Below are positions 17,269 through 26,819 of a DNA stretch of 49,650 bases, one piece after another. Each line of letters starts with the position of its first letter. Within the stretch, counting starts at the first letter, position 1. The position numbers were made by a program, and so were the translations under genes. This DNA is from Oscillospiraceae bacterium (GTDB lineage: Bacteria; Bacillota; Clostridia; TANB77; CAG-508): positions 1 through 49,650 of the forward strand of contig WRFS01000015.1 of NCBI GenBank assembly GCA_009778695.1, read 5' to 3'. The notes beneath the pieces are model-generated. The model had not been told where the DNA came from. It saw nothing but the letters and a program-made list of their open reading frames with translations, and did no database searches.

Positions 17269-19000
17269 TTATGGTCTCATTTGAGTAAATGTATTAAATA
17301 GATTTAATTTTCCATAACCCCATTTTGGATTTGGATATTGTATATTTGGGTTGCGGCTGCATCCTCTTATTAAATATGTTTTTATACGATAGGTATTAAG
17401 GCTTGTGTCGTTTCGTTCAACAATGCCCCATTGTAACATTAGGCTACACGCTCCAGCAGTAATTGCAGCTGCTACGCTTGTGCCAGTCATTATACCAACA
17501 CCTGTTGGATAAATTCCAGTTACGTTTACTCCAGGTGCTACCAAATCAGGATTGTCTGTCATGATTCTAGTAGGTCCCCATGAGGAATTTACGTATAAAC
17601 TGCCATCTCTATCATTGTATGCACCACAGGCAATACAGCCTCTAGAAGTTGCTGGTGCAGTAACGGTAACATAAGGATCTGGTACTAAAAATTCAATACC
17701 AGGTGTCAGAAAACCCGACATATGAAGCCATGCATCAAATCTTCCATTTAAAATAATATCTCCAAAGAGTGTAATAGTCCATATGCCTGGTGTAGGATCT
17801 AAAATATTGACTCCAATAAATTGTGCTCCACTTCCTTGGTGTGGGAAGAAGTAATGTACAGCTATGGTGCTTCTTTCTAAAATAAGTTTTGTCTGTGTTA
17901 CTGTTCCAAAGATAGCAGGTGCACGTGATACAGTTTCACCAACTGGAGACTTTATGGAAACAGACATTCTGTCAGATGGGTTTATCCATATGAATACTGG
18001 AAAACTGTGGGCATTTTCTGGCACTCTTATTTGAATGTCTTTTGTAGAATTTCTAGTAGCTACGATGCCACTTGCATGTAGTTTCATATTACTTTCATTA
18101 CCTGCAGCAGTGCAAATACATACCCCTTCTAATTGCGAAACCCTAGTTATATATTCTTCCATAACAGTAAAACCATCATGTCCAGACATATTCGTACCAA
18201 GTGCAATGCATATAGATATTGGCATTCTGAGCTCATTTGCTTTTCCAATCATATATTCTATGGCAAGCATAATATCTATTGAAATAAAAGCATTTTCTTG
18301 ACTTTCTAGAACTGAATAAAAATTATAAAAAAATTGATTTGCTTTCTTTAGTTTTACAACAATCAATTCAGCATCTGGAGCAGCACCTATATGTTCATAC
18401 TTTTCACGGCTAGCAGCTATTGAGGCCAAGAACGTACCATGTCCGTACGGTATCATGGGTAGGAACAATATTATATGGGGTATCTGTTTTAAGAGCTTGA
18501 TTTATTTGTTCACTTGTATATTCGCTGCCAAATGCAAATCCTTCTGGGTTGTTTCCTTCAATTGTTTGGTCCCATATATATCTTATTTTACTGGTGCCAT
18601 CTTCATATTGAAATGCTTTTTGGGTATAATCAATGCCTGTGCCTATAATTCCAATTAGTGTACCTCTGCCTTTCAAATCTAAAAATGGCTGGGTCTGTAC
18701 TTGTATAATGCCTGATGCTTCTAAACTGGTTCTGCCAAGAAGCCCAAAAATATTTGGAAACATTTCGATATGGCCTTCTTCTCCCATAGCTTGCAATAAG
18801 CCTTCAATTTTTCTACTATCTATGTAAATAACAGCTTGTTGTCCAAGTAAAATTCTGCCTATTCTAGCGTAAGGTATGGCATTGATTAGCATTTCCAAAC
18901 GAGTACTGTATCTTGCGGAGAGTGCTATTACTTGAGGTTGGCTTATAAATTCTTTTAGCGTCATATTTTCGTAATTTGGAGTTTCTTCTTGTCTATACAT
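17269..19000 (-). CDS. Csp-family subtilase, catalytic Asp replaced (pseudoprotease), CGG +1 shift
   Basis: Member of the S8 subtilase group that controls clostridial spore germination. The first frame ends TPYNIVPTHDTVRTW and the second starts in IPYGHGTFLASIAAS. Dropping the C of the CGG at 18443-18445 gives THDTVGHGTFLASI, the catalytic His motif. The joined product is 576 residues. The Ser motif is present (MTGTSVAAAITAGAC). At the first catalytic motif, where subtilases have Asp-Thr/Ser-Gly, it reads IGIIGTGIDYTQ, with Gly for Asp. It is therefore probably inactive, like the germinant-sensing pseudoproteases CspA/CspC. It lies 2 bases after the catalytic paralogue at 19003 and in the same direction. 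Confidence 0.85.
18442..18445 (-). other. CGGA +1 shift site, Csp pseudoprotease
   Basis: Zero frame reads GTA CGG ACA TGG. Resuming at GGA gives Val-Gly-His-Gly-Thr, the subtilase His motif. The same position is used in the paralogue (20184-20187). Confidence 0.85.
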
Positions 19001-19002
19001 AT

Positions 19003-20727
19003 TTACCCCCTTATTAATCTAGTAATAACATTCATTATACATAAAAATCCATAGCCCCATCTGGGGTTTGGATACATTATATTTGGTTCTCTTCTTGCTC
19101 CTTTTCTTAAAAAGCTTTTTATTCTTTGGCCATATAAAAATGGATCATTATTGTTTACAATGCCGAATTCCATAAGAAGTGATACTGCTCCTGTTACAAA
19201 TGGTGTAGCAAAGCTTGTTCCTGTGTATGAATCATATCCTCCGCCAACTGTTGTTGTAATAATATTTACACCCGGTGCTGCCAAATCTGGTTTTATATAT
19301 ACATTACTTCTAGTATATCCTCTTCCAGAAAAATCAGCTACGGCATTTATGCTAGAATTGTAGGCACCTACCGTAATTACTTTCTTAGAGGTAGAGGGTA
19401 GTGTTAATGTTGTATTTATGTTCGGAATTCTAAAAGAGGTATCTCTTGTTACTTCTTCTATTGTTGGAAGCCAAATGTTAAATATTCCGTCAACAATATT
19501 TATTCCTCTTACCCTTATTTTCCAACCTCCAGGAAATATCATGTTTGGCAAAGGAGATTCGAAACCTGTTTCTACACGAGTTAACAAAAAAAACAATTCT
19601 TGTTCTTCGTTATAAGGTACTGGTTCTGTGTTAAAAAAGTTGACTAAAGTTTCGCCTATAACAATAGTTCTATTTTTTATATTAGGCGGTAGTTTCCCTG
19701 TAGTTTCTCCATTTGGGGCAACTAATTCAATTTCAAAATCGTCTACAAAATCTTTCCAAAGTGTTAAAAATATGGAAGTTAAGCCAGGGCTTATTGTAAA
19801 GTTTATTTCTAAGGTTTCACCTTCATTAATTTCTCCTAGAAAGTGATGTCCACCAAAGCCTTCGTTTCCGTGAGGCAACGATAATTGATGTTTTCCACTT
19901 TGCCGACATTTCATCTATAAATGTTTCAAATAAAGAAGCTCCGTTGTGTGCTCCGTTATTAGTACCAAAACTTAAATTGATTGCAATTGGCATGGTTAGC
20001 ATTTGTGCTTTATCAATTACGTATTTTATTGCTCTCATAATTTCTGTTGTTTTTGCAAAAGATGTCTCTCCTCTTCTACCTAATCTTACTACAATAATAT
20101 TTGCACCGTGTAGCAATGCCTCTTTGCCTTCCACCACTTGCTCTTCCGTTGCCACATGCAATTCCAGCAACTGCCGTTCCATGTCCGAATGATGTCCATT
20201 TCTGGAATGTCAGGCACAAGGCCCGCTACTATATCTTGTAATGCTTTATTAATTTGTTCGCTTGTATATTCTATGCCGCTTTTAAATCCAGATGGTGGTA
20301 TACCAGTTCCTGTTTGATCCCATATAAATAGAATTCTACTTGTTTGGTCTTCGTTAATAAAATCTGGATGAGTATAATCTATTCCAGAGTCTATAATAGC
20401 AACAATTGTACCTTTACCTGTTACATTATATTCACCAGTTTGTGATATTGGCAGGCATACACTGCTTAATTCTTGCTCTAAGCTGAAAGTTACTGTTTTA
20501 GGAAGTTCAATATACTCAATTTCTGTATAATTATACAAGTTGTTTACTTGTTCTGGTCTTAATGTAATAATTGCATAATTAAATTCTAAAATTTCAACTT
20601 CAATTCCAAGTTCTTGTTCTAATTTCATAATATCTCCATTATATTTTACTATTACTTCCATGTTATTTTGTTCATTTGGGCTTGTGGTTAAAGTTAATAA
20701 TTTTTCTGTATTTGTAGTGGTTTCCAT
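19003..20727 (-). CDS. cspB: CspB-like germination protease, read through three CGG +1 shifts
   Basis: Subtilase with the complete triad: [16 protein letters not shown] (Asp), [16 protein letters not shown] (His, after the first shift) and [15 protein letters not shown] (Ser). In clostridia CspB activates the cortex hydrolase pro-SleC. Three in-frame CGGs occur. At 20187 the shift restores IIGHGT. At 20108 it restores [14 protein letters not shown]. At 19870 it restores [15 protein letters not shown], the oxyanion-hole region. The frame opens at 20760, but ATG 20727 follows GGAGGT and is the start. The joined product is 573 residues with no other defect. It is first in a two-gene operon with the pseudoprotease and divergent from sleC. 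Confidence 0.88.
19867..19870 (-). other. CGGA +1 shift site, CspB-like site 3
   Basis: Zero frame reads TCA CGG AAA. Resuming at GGA gives Ala-Ser-Gly-Asn-Glu-Gly, the conserved oxyanion-hole Asn segment of subtilases. Confidence 0.85.
20105..20108 (-). other. CGGT +1 shift site, CspB-like site 2
   Basis: Frame set by site 1 reads ACA CGG TGC. Resuming at GGT gives Ala-Thr-Gly-Ala-Asn-Ile-Ile, matching the paralogue's GAAPDAELIVV. Confidence 0.85.
20184..20187 (-). other. CGGA +1 shift site, CspB-like site 1
   Basis: Zero frame reads ATT CGG ACA TGG. Resuming at GGA gives Ile-Gly-His-Gly-Thr, the catalytic His motif. Confidence 0.88.
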
Positions 20728-20817
20728 GTGACCTCCAGTTATAATATAAATTATATTCACTTTTAGATTTTATATTACATATAATAATTCTATAAAACAA
20801 TGAAAGGATGAGATTTT

Positions 20818-22105
20818 ATGTATAATTATAATCCATATAATTTTTATGTGCGTTCTAGTGACCCTGTAAATACTGGAGAAGGGATGTTACATATACATGT
20901 GTTTGAAAATAATAGGGGGAGACCAATTGATGGAGCTGAAATAAGAATAACGCCAAGAGAGGACAATACAACAATATTGAATAATGAAGTGACTGATGAA
21001 TCAGGAAAAACACGGAATTGTTAGTTTAGCTGCTCCAGCTTTATTGTTATCTCAAAATCCAGAAACTGAAGAAAGACCATACAGTGAATATAATCTTATT
21101 ATAACTGCACCTAATCATAGAGACATCATAATAGAGGGAGTTCAAATATTACCAGATACTATTGCACAGCAAAATGTGTTCATGCATACTGATATGCAAA
21201 ATAAAACCACAGAAAGAATACAAATTGAAGACAATACGCTTTGGGGGGATTTTCCTCTTAAAATTCCTGAGGATGCGGTAAAGGAACTTCCGCCACCAAC
21301 GGGATTTGTAGTATTGCCACAGGTTGTGATACCAGAATATATTGTTGTTCATGCAGGTGTACCCGATGATACTTCAGCTCCTAATTATTACGTTCCTTTT
21401 AAAGATTATATTAAAAATGTGGCAAGCTCTGAGGTTTATGCAAACTGGCCGACAGAAACTCTTGTAGCCAATATTCTTGCAATTCTTTCTCTTACTTTAA
21501 ATAGAGTTTATACAGAATGGTATAGAGGCAAAGGGTTTAATTTTACAATTACAAATTCAACACGATTTGATCAAGCCTTTACATACGGACGCAATATTTT
21601 TGATGAAATTTCGGTTATTGTAGACAATATATTTAATACCTATATTACCAAGCCTGAAATTAGGCAACCTTTATTTGCTCAATATAATGATGGTCAAAGA
21701 GTAAATAATCCTGGTTGGTTATCACAATGGGGATCTAAATATTTAGGAGATCAAGGGTATGATCATATGAGTATTTTAAGAAACTACTATGGTAATAGTA
21801 TTTTTCTTGCAAATGCAAATAGTGTAGCTGGAGTTCCATCGTCATATCCTGGAACTGCTTTACAGACTGGTTCTAGCGGGTCGAATGTTACAATTATACA
21901 GGAACAATTAAATGCCATTTCTAATAATTATCCTGCTATTCCTAAAATGAGAGTAGATGGAATTTTTGGTCCACAAACAAGAGATGCTGTTATAACATTT
22001 CAAGGTATATTTAATATGCCTCAATCTGGAATTGTTGATTTTTCTACTTGGTATAGAATTTCTCATATTTATGTAGCTGTGGCAAAACTGGCAGAAATGG
22101 TATAA
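20818..22105 (+). CDS. sleC: Spore cortex-lytic enzyme SleC-like, read through a CGG +1 shift
   Basis: Cortex peptidoglycan hydrolase activated during germination. The N-terminal part has the strand pattern GEGMLHIHVFENNRGRPIDG. The middle has a SpoIID/LytB-like segment (PEYIVVHAGVPDD, then VPFKDYIKNVASSEVYANWP). The C terminus is a peptidoglycan-binding domain (QTGSSGSNVTIIQEQLNAI, then MRVDGIFGPQTRDAVITFQ). The first frame closes after SGKTRNC; dropping the C of the CGG at 21013 gives SGKTGIVSLAAPALLL. The joined product is 428 residues, typical for SleC. It is divergent from cspB and the pseudoprotease, so protease, regulator and substrate form one locus, and all three need CGG shifts. Confidence 0.88.
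21013..21016 (+). other. CGGA +1 shift site, sleC
   Basis: Zero frame reads ACA CGG AAT TGT TAG (stop two codons later). Resuming at GGA gives Thr-Gly-Ile-Val and the rest of SleC. Confidence 0.85.
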
Positions 22106-22117
22106 TGGTCTAATTAA

Positions 22118-22283
22118 CAGTTTTCAGCAAAGTAGCCTCCTTAAGTATAGTATAGCTTTTAAAAAGGTGAACGACAGCCCTCCCAAGGCTACGGATTACC
22201 CCTTGACTTGGAGGAGCCTTTTTAAAAGCTATACTATACTCCAGAGGCGGGAGTTTTAAGCTAAACTGTTAAATAGTAACTAT
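22118..22283. repeat. Family A palindromic repeat, copy 4
   Basis: Left end ACAGTTTTCAGCAAAGTAGC, inner arms AGTATAGTATAGC and complement, core GTGAACGACAGCCCTCCC with a different centre, outer right end AGTAAC. The arm bases differ from copies 1 and 3 but remain complementary to each other. It lies between the convergent sleC and znuA. Confidence 0.9.
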
Positions 22284-23195
22284 TGATTTAAACTGGCATA
22301 AATTTCTGATAAATTTTCGGTCATTCTTTCTAAATATGTTTTATTATCTTCATTACTTTCTATAGTATAAATTGTTGTTACTTTTGCACCAACTTCATTT
22401 GCCAAGGTATTAGAAATATCTTGGCTTATCATTTTTTCTGTAAATATTGTTTTTACATTATTTTCTCTACAATAATTTACAAGTTCTGCCAGTTGTTTAC
22501 CACTAGGTTCACCACTTGCAAAGACATCTTCTACGCTATTTTGTGTTAAGCCAAAATCTCTGCATAAATAAGCAAAGGCAGCATGTCCAGTAACAATATT
22601 TTTGTTTGTTACTGATTGAAACTTTACGCTATATTCATTAAACAAATTTTCCAATTCTGCAATATAATCACTACAATTTTTTTCGTAATAATCTTTGTTT
22701 ACTGGATCAGCCTGAATCAAAGCATTTTTGATATTTATTACTTCAATTTCTGCATCTTTAAGACTTAGCCAAATATGGGGATCGTATTGTTCGTTATTTG
22801 TTATTTCTTGAGCATTTGTATTCAAAATTGGCACTACTCCTTTTGAGGCTTCTACTGATATAAGATTTGGGTTATTTGCAGATGAAATAGCATTGTCTAC
22901 CCAAGGTTCCATATCAAATCCATTATATATAAAAACATTGGACACACTTAAATTTGCTATGTCTTTTGCTTTTGGTTCAAAATCATGTGGTTCCATTCCA
23001 TCTGGGATAATTGTTGAAATATCGATTTTATCTTTTCCGCACTGCTTCAGCAAATTCTTTCATGGCGTTAAATGTTACAGAAACTTTAATTTTTCCATCA
23101 GAATTTTCATTTCCATTACTATAAAAGCGGACTGAAAGACACGCTATTATAATGATGACTATTAATAATATAAATATAAAACTTAATTTTCTCAC
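22280..23195 (-). CDS. znuA: Zinc-type ABC transporter substrate-binding lipoprotein ZnuA, CGG +1 shift
   Basis: Cluster A-I metal-binding protein. The start is GTG 23195 behind AGAGGAAA. A lipoprotein signal with IIIIAC puts the lipidated Cys near residue 19. The frame then stops after EAVRKR; dropping the C of the CGG at 23039 gives EAVGKDKIDISTIIPDGMEP. Metal ligands are likely the His in MEPHDFEP, the His in DPHIWLSLKDAE, the His in VTGHAAFAYLCRDFGL and an acidic residue near the C terminus. The joined product is 304 residues, normal for the family. It lacks the long His-rich loop of some ZnuA proteins, so manganese cannot be excluded. Divergent from znuCB across a repeat and a palindromic operator. 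Confidence 0.87.
23036..23039 (-). other. CGGA +1 shift site, znuA
   Basis: Zero frame reads GTG CGG AAA AGA TAA (stop). Resuming at GGA gives Val-Gly-Lys-Asp-Lys and the conserved IIPDGMEPHDFEP region. Confidence 0.85.
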
Positions 23196-23208
23196 ATTAT
23201 TTCCTCTG

Positions 23209-23384
23209 TTACTGATTAATACTTTTCAGTAAAGTAGCTTGTGGTGGTTAGTATATCTTTTTAAAAAGTGAACGACAGCCCTTTGAGGCCCATGGAGTCT
23301 TCGGAGGCTTGAAGGAGCTTTTTAAAAAGATATACTAACCACCACAAGCGGACATTTTATAAAAAACCTTTAACCAGTAATTTC
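23209..23384. repeat. Family A palindromic repeat, copy 5
   Basis: Inner arms GGTGGTTAGTATATC and complement with a core in the opposite orientation to copies 1 and 3. It fills most of the znuA-znuC intergenic region. Confidence 0.92.
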
Positions 23385-23398
23385 CTCTTAAAAAAAAC

Positions 23399-23427
23399 TT
23401 GCAAATTCAAGGAATTTGCTGTAAAAT
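23399..23427 (+). promoter_or_regulatory. znuCB promoter with a palindromic operator
   Basis: TTGCAA (23399-23404) and TAAAAT (23422-23427) are spaced by 17 bases. Overlapping them is GCAAATT-N5-AATTTGC (23401-23419), a perfect 7-bp inverted repeat. Its position over the promoter of a metal importer suggests a repressor site such as Zur, but the regulator is an inference. Confidence 0.6.
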
Positions 23428-23474
23428 AAATAATAACGTATTTGTATATTTTTGTCAATAGAGAGGATTAATTA

Positions 23475-24152
23475 ATGATTAAAGCAGAAAAACTATACTT
23501 TTCTTACGCTGGTAATTCTTCTAATATATTAAACGGAATTAATTTAAAAATAGATGATGGAGAATACATCTCCGTTGTTGGCGATAATGGGTGTGGAAAA
23601 ACCACACTTATTAAGTTAATACTAAAGTTTCTAAAACCAACTTCTGGAACCATTACTGTAAATACAAACAAAATAGGATATGTTCCTCAAAAAAATGATT
23701 TTTCAAATGCAGATTTTCCTATTACTGTGTATGAAGTTTTAAATTCATATAGAAAATTATTGAAAATTAAAGATAAAAGTATTATAGATAAAAGTCTTGG
23801 ACAAGTTGGTATGTTGGATTTTAAATCCTCATTAATGGGAAATCTTTCAGGAGGACAAAGACAAAAAATATTAATTGCTAGAGCAATACTCGGAACACCT
23901 GATTTATTGATACTTGACGAACCTTCAACTGGAGTAGATGTGAAAAGTCAAAAAGAAATATATAAATTTATAAAAAGACTTAATATTAATGAAAAAATTA
24001 CGATAGTTTCTGTTGAACATAACCTAGATGCAGCGATATCAAATTCTACGCAAATTTATCATATGGTAGAAGGGCATGGACATCTTTGTTCTCCTACACA
24101 ATATGTTGATGAATATTTAAAATTTAGAGGAAAGGACGAAGATAATGTTTAG
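23475..24152 (+). CDS. znuC: Metal ABC transporter ATPase ZnuC
   Basis: ATP-binding subunit of the ZnuABC-type importer. Walker A is GDNGCGKTTLIKL, Q loop lies near YVPQKNDF, signature LSGGQRQKILIARA, Walker B LLILDEPSTGVD, and the switch His is in IVSVEHNLDAA. Length 225 fits the family. A GAGAGGA site lies before the ATG. It overlaps znuB by 8 bases, so the two are translationally coupled. Intact, no in-frame CGG. Confidence 0.94.
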   Translation: MIKAEKLYFSYAGNSSNILNGINLKIDDGEYISVVGDNGCGKTTLIKLILKFLKPTSGTITVNTNKIGYVPQKNDFSNADFPITVYEVLNSYRKLLKIKDKSIIDKSLGQVGMLDFKSSLMGNLSGGQRQKILIARAILGTPDLLILDEPSTGVDVKSQKEIYKFIKRLNINEKITIVSVEHNLDAAISNSTQIYHMVEGHGHLCSPTQYVDEYLKFRGKDEDNV

Positions 24153-24955
24153 CTATATTTTTATGCAACATGCAATTTTTGTTTCAATATGTATTGCGAT
24201 ATTGTGTCCATGTATAGGAATATTTTTAGTTCTTCGTCGATATTCTATGATAGGGGACACGCTTTCTCATGCATCGCTTGCACGGAATTACAATAGGACT
24301 TTTATGCAATCAAAACCCTGTTTTAGGGGCATTTGTTTTTACTTCAATTAGTGGGGCATTAATAGAATTTTTACGTAAATATTTTAAAAAATACACAGAC
24401 CTAATTTTAACAATTGTACTTGCTTTAAGCGTAGGCACTGCAATTACACTTATCAGTTCAGGGAATATTCATGCAAATGCTGATTCTTTTATGTTTGGAA
24501 GCATTTTAACGGTAACAAAATTTGATATGAATATGATTTTAATACTTAGTGTGATTTCTGTTATTGCACTTATTATGCTTTATCATCAACTTGTTTATAT
24601 TGCTTATGATGAAGAGACTGCCAAAATAGTAGGGGTAAGAGTAAATCTTATTAATTATATATTTTTTATTTTAGTAGCATCTGCTATAGCCGTTTCTATT
24701 AGAATTGTGGGCGTATTGGTTTTAAGTTCAATGATTGCACTGCCTGTTGCAACTGCTATGCAACTTGGTAAAGGATTTAAATTTACATTAATATTTTCAA
24801 TATTATTTAGTATAATAGATATAATGCTTGGGCTGTTTATTTCATATTATTTGAATGTTGCCCCTGGAGGATTTACAGCACTTGTATCTGTTGCTGTACT
24901 TGTTTTAGTTATGGTGGGGAAAAGGATTATACCTTTTTCTTCATCTTATTCGTAA
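24145..24955 (+). CDS. znuB: Metal ABC transporter permease ZnuB, read through a CGG +1 shift
   Basis: Polytopic ABC-3 family permease. The first frame reads YSMIGDTLSHASLA, the family motif, then CGG and a different frame. Dropping the C gives SLAGITIGLLCNQNPVLGAF, as expected for the family. The remainder has several hydrophobic helices and the coupling segment DEETAKIVGVRVNLINY. The joined product is 269 residues. It ends 29 bases inside the 3' end of the convergent MFS gene. Confidence 0.9.
24283..24286 (+). other. CGGA +1 shift site, znuB
   Basis: Zero frame reads GCA CGG AAT TAC. Resuming at GGA gives Leu-Ala-Gly-Ile-Thr-Ile-Gly, conserved in ABC-3 permeases. Confidence 0.87.
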
Positions 24956-26348
24956 GAAATAATGCTGGAATAACTCCAACAACCATAAAAATCAAGCTTG
25001 CTGTAAAACCTACATGATATGCACTTGTCATATTCGCAATTGTTCCTTCTTTTCCAATTAAATAATTACTTACCATTGTAGCTAAAACTGCAGAACCAAA
25101 AGCTGCTCCTATATTTTGAATTATCCTAGTTGCAGTGCTTGCTTGAGGGACTTGTGACCTTTCTAATCCAGTATAAGAATCACTCATAACTGCAATTGTA
25201 TATCCGCCAACTCCCATTCCACGTATGAATAGAACAAGCCAAACAATCCAGCTAGATGTTGATAAGTCAAAAAATATAAATGGAAATGTACCTATTAGTG
25301 TAATTAAGATAGTTGGAATTGCCACAAAGCGTGCTCCAATTTTATCAGTCATTTTGCCAGTTAAAGATCTTGTAACTAACATTCCTAAACCTTGTGGGAT
25401 AAGCCAAAGTGCCGCCGTTATAACACTTAATCCTCGTATGTTTTGCAAAAACATTGGCAGTAGTAACATGGGGCCATTTACTGCAAATCCTGTTAAAAAC
25501 AAGGATATAAATGAAGCACTAAAGTTTTTAGATTTAAATAATTTAAGCGGAATCAATGCATTATCTTTTTTTCTAAATGCGTATACAATGTATATAATTG
25601 CTAAAGCCACTCCTACTATAATTGAAACGATACCACCTATTGAATTGTCTGAGCTTTTTACTTCTGTTATTCCATAAATAAGTAATGCTGAAGCTAAAGA
25701 TAGCGACATGATTCCTGCCCAATCAAGCTTTGCAGATGGATTGCTTGGTTCAAATTTAGGCAATTTCCATTGCATAAGTATCAAAGCAACAATTCCTATA
25801 GGAAGGTTTACTAAAAATAACCAATGCCAAGTTAACCCTTGTAAAATTAATCCTCCAATAATTGGACCAAGTATAGGTCCTAAAATTGTTGGAATGCTTA
25901 TAATAGACATCAGTCTGCCAAGTTTATCTTTTCCTGCCATTTGAATAACCAATGTAGCAACTGTAGGCATCAAAATTCCTGCTGCAAATCCTTGAATTAT
26001 ACGAAAAACAATTAAACTTTGAATGTTCCAAGAAGTTGCAGAAAGTCCCGATGCTAACAGAAACAATACGATTGCTCCCATGAAAAGTTTCTTTCCATCA
26101 ATTTTTTGAATTATCCACCCAGAGAATGGTACTGCAACCGCTAATGCAAGGGCATAAGCAGTAACAACCCATTGTACCATACTAAATGTAGTATTAAAAA
26201 TTTGTGATAAATGATTTATAGCAATATTTACAATTGTTGAATCCAGCATAGCTGGGAAAGCTCCAAGTGCCATTATTAAAGCGGCCACCACAATGCCTTT
26301 GGGAAGCTTATCTTGCTTTACTTCTTCTTTTACTTCTGTTTTCTCCAT
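24927..26348 (-). CDS. MFS drug efflux transporter, DHA2 (EmrB/QacA) family
   Basis: A 473-residue proton-driven exporter with about 14 membrane segments. Family motifs include the antiporter region LGPILGPIIGGLILQGLTWH, the N-terminal FPAMLDSTIVNIAINHL with the membrane Asp, and motif A-like GWIIQKIDGKKLF. Related proteins export lipophilic cations, antibiotics or lincosamides; the substrate is not deducible. A GGAG ribosome site precedes the ATG. The upstream region holds the GTTTAAAT direct repeats shared with the DrrAB-like operon and the response regulator gene. It overlaps the 3' end of znuB tail to tail. Confidence 0.93.
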   Translation of the reverse strand: MEKTEVKEEVKQDKLPKGIVVAALIMALGAFPAMLDSTIVNIAINHLSQIFNTTFSMVQWVVTAYALALAVAVPFSGWIIQKIDGKKLFMGAIVLFLLASGLSATSWNIQSLIVFRIIQGFAAGILMPTVATLVIQMAGKDKLGRLMSIISIPTILGPILGPIIGGLILQGLTWHWLFLVNLPIGIVALILMQWKLPKFEPSNPSAKLDWAGIMSLSLASALLIYGITEVKSSDNSIGGIVSIIVGVALAIIYIVYAFRKKDNALIPLKLFKSKNFSASFISLFLTGFAVNGPMLLLPMFLQNIRGLSVITAALWLIPQGLGMLVTRSLTGKMTDKIGARFVAIPTILITLIGTFPFIFFDLSTSSWIVWLVLFIRGMGVGGYTIAVMSDSYTGLERSQVPQASTATRIIQNIGAAFGSAVLATMVSNYLIGKEGTIANMTSAYHVGFTASLIFMVVGVIPALFLTNKMKKKV

Positions 26349-26393
26349 AAAAAAATAATCTCCTTACTCTTTATAAGGTTATTTTACTACTTT

Positions 26394-26413
26394 AATTTAA
26401 ACTGAATTTAAAC
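26394..26413 (-). promoter_or_regulatory. Direct-repeat operator upstream of the MFS gene
   Basis: On the minus strand GTTTAAATTCAGTTTAAATT contains two GTTTAAAT units 11 bases apart, upstream of a TAAAAT -10-like element. The same arrangement occurs at 28483-28501 and 35617-35635. Confidence 0.6.
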
Positions 26414-26426
26414 AAAATTGATTATT

Positions 26427-26557
26427 TTAAATACAATATTCAATTATATTATCAATCATACTTTTATCTACTATTTTGTTAATACCAAAGCATTTTTTTC
26501 CTAAATCTTTTATTGATGCACCACAATGATATAATTCTTTATTGTCTATAACTACTA
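26427..26557 (-). pseudogene. C-terminal remnant of an ORF6N/PLD-like gene
   Basis: Minus-strand reading gives IDNKELYHCGASIKDLGKKC through the stop at 26427, nearly identical to the last 40 residues of the gene at 32509. The 5' part is cut off by the family A element beginning near 26555, so the repeat or a deletion removed the rest. Confidence 0.85.
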
Positions 26558-26819
26558 TTTAACACTTTTCAGCAAAGTAGCCTCCTTAAGTATAGGTATA
26601 TACTTCAGTACATGGAATAGCGCTAGGTGTATGTATATCTTTTTAAAAAACTGCCCGACAGCCCTTTGAGGCCCATGGAATCTTCGGAGGCTTGGAGGGA
26701 GTTTTTTAAAAAGATATACATACACCGGGAGCGGACTATTGTATTTGATTTCTTCTGTGGCTCACAGCATTTACTATACTTAAGGAGGCTACTTTGCTGA
26801 AAGTTGTTAATTGGCAACT
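26555..26819. repeat. Composite/nested family A repeat, copy 6
   Basis: Outer ends ACACTTTTCAGCAAAGTAGC (left) and GGCTACTTTGCTGAAAG (right) with CTTAAGTATAG arms flank an inner hairpin with arms GGTGTATGTATATC and complement and the usual core. It looks like one element inserted in another. It overlaps the stop region of the DrrB-like permease gene. Confidence 0.85.

Noticed and set aside
24927..24955. znuB/MFS overlap as a sign of misannotation
   Set aside because: Both C termini look natural and the genes converge; a 29-base tail overlap is acceptable.
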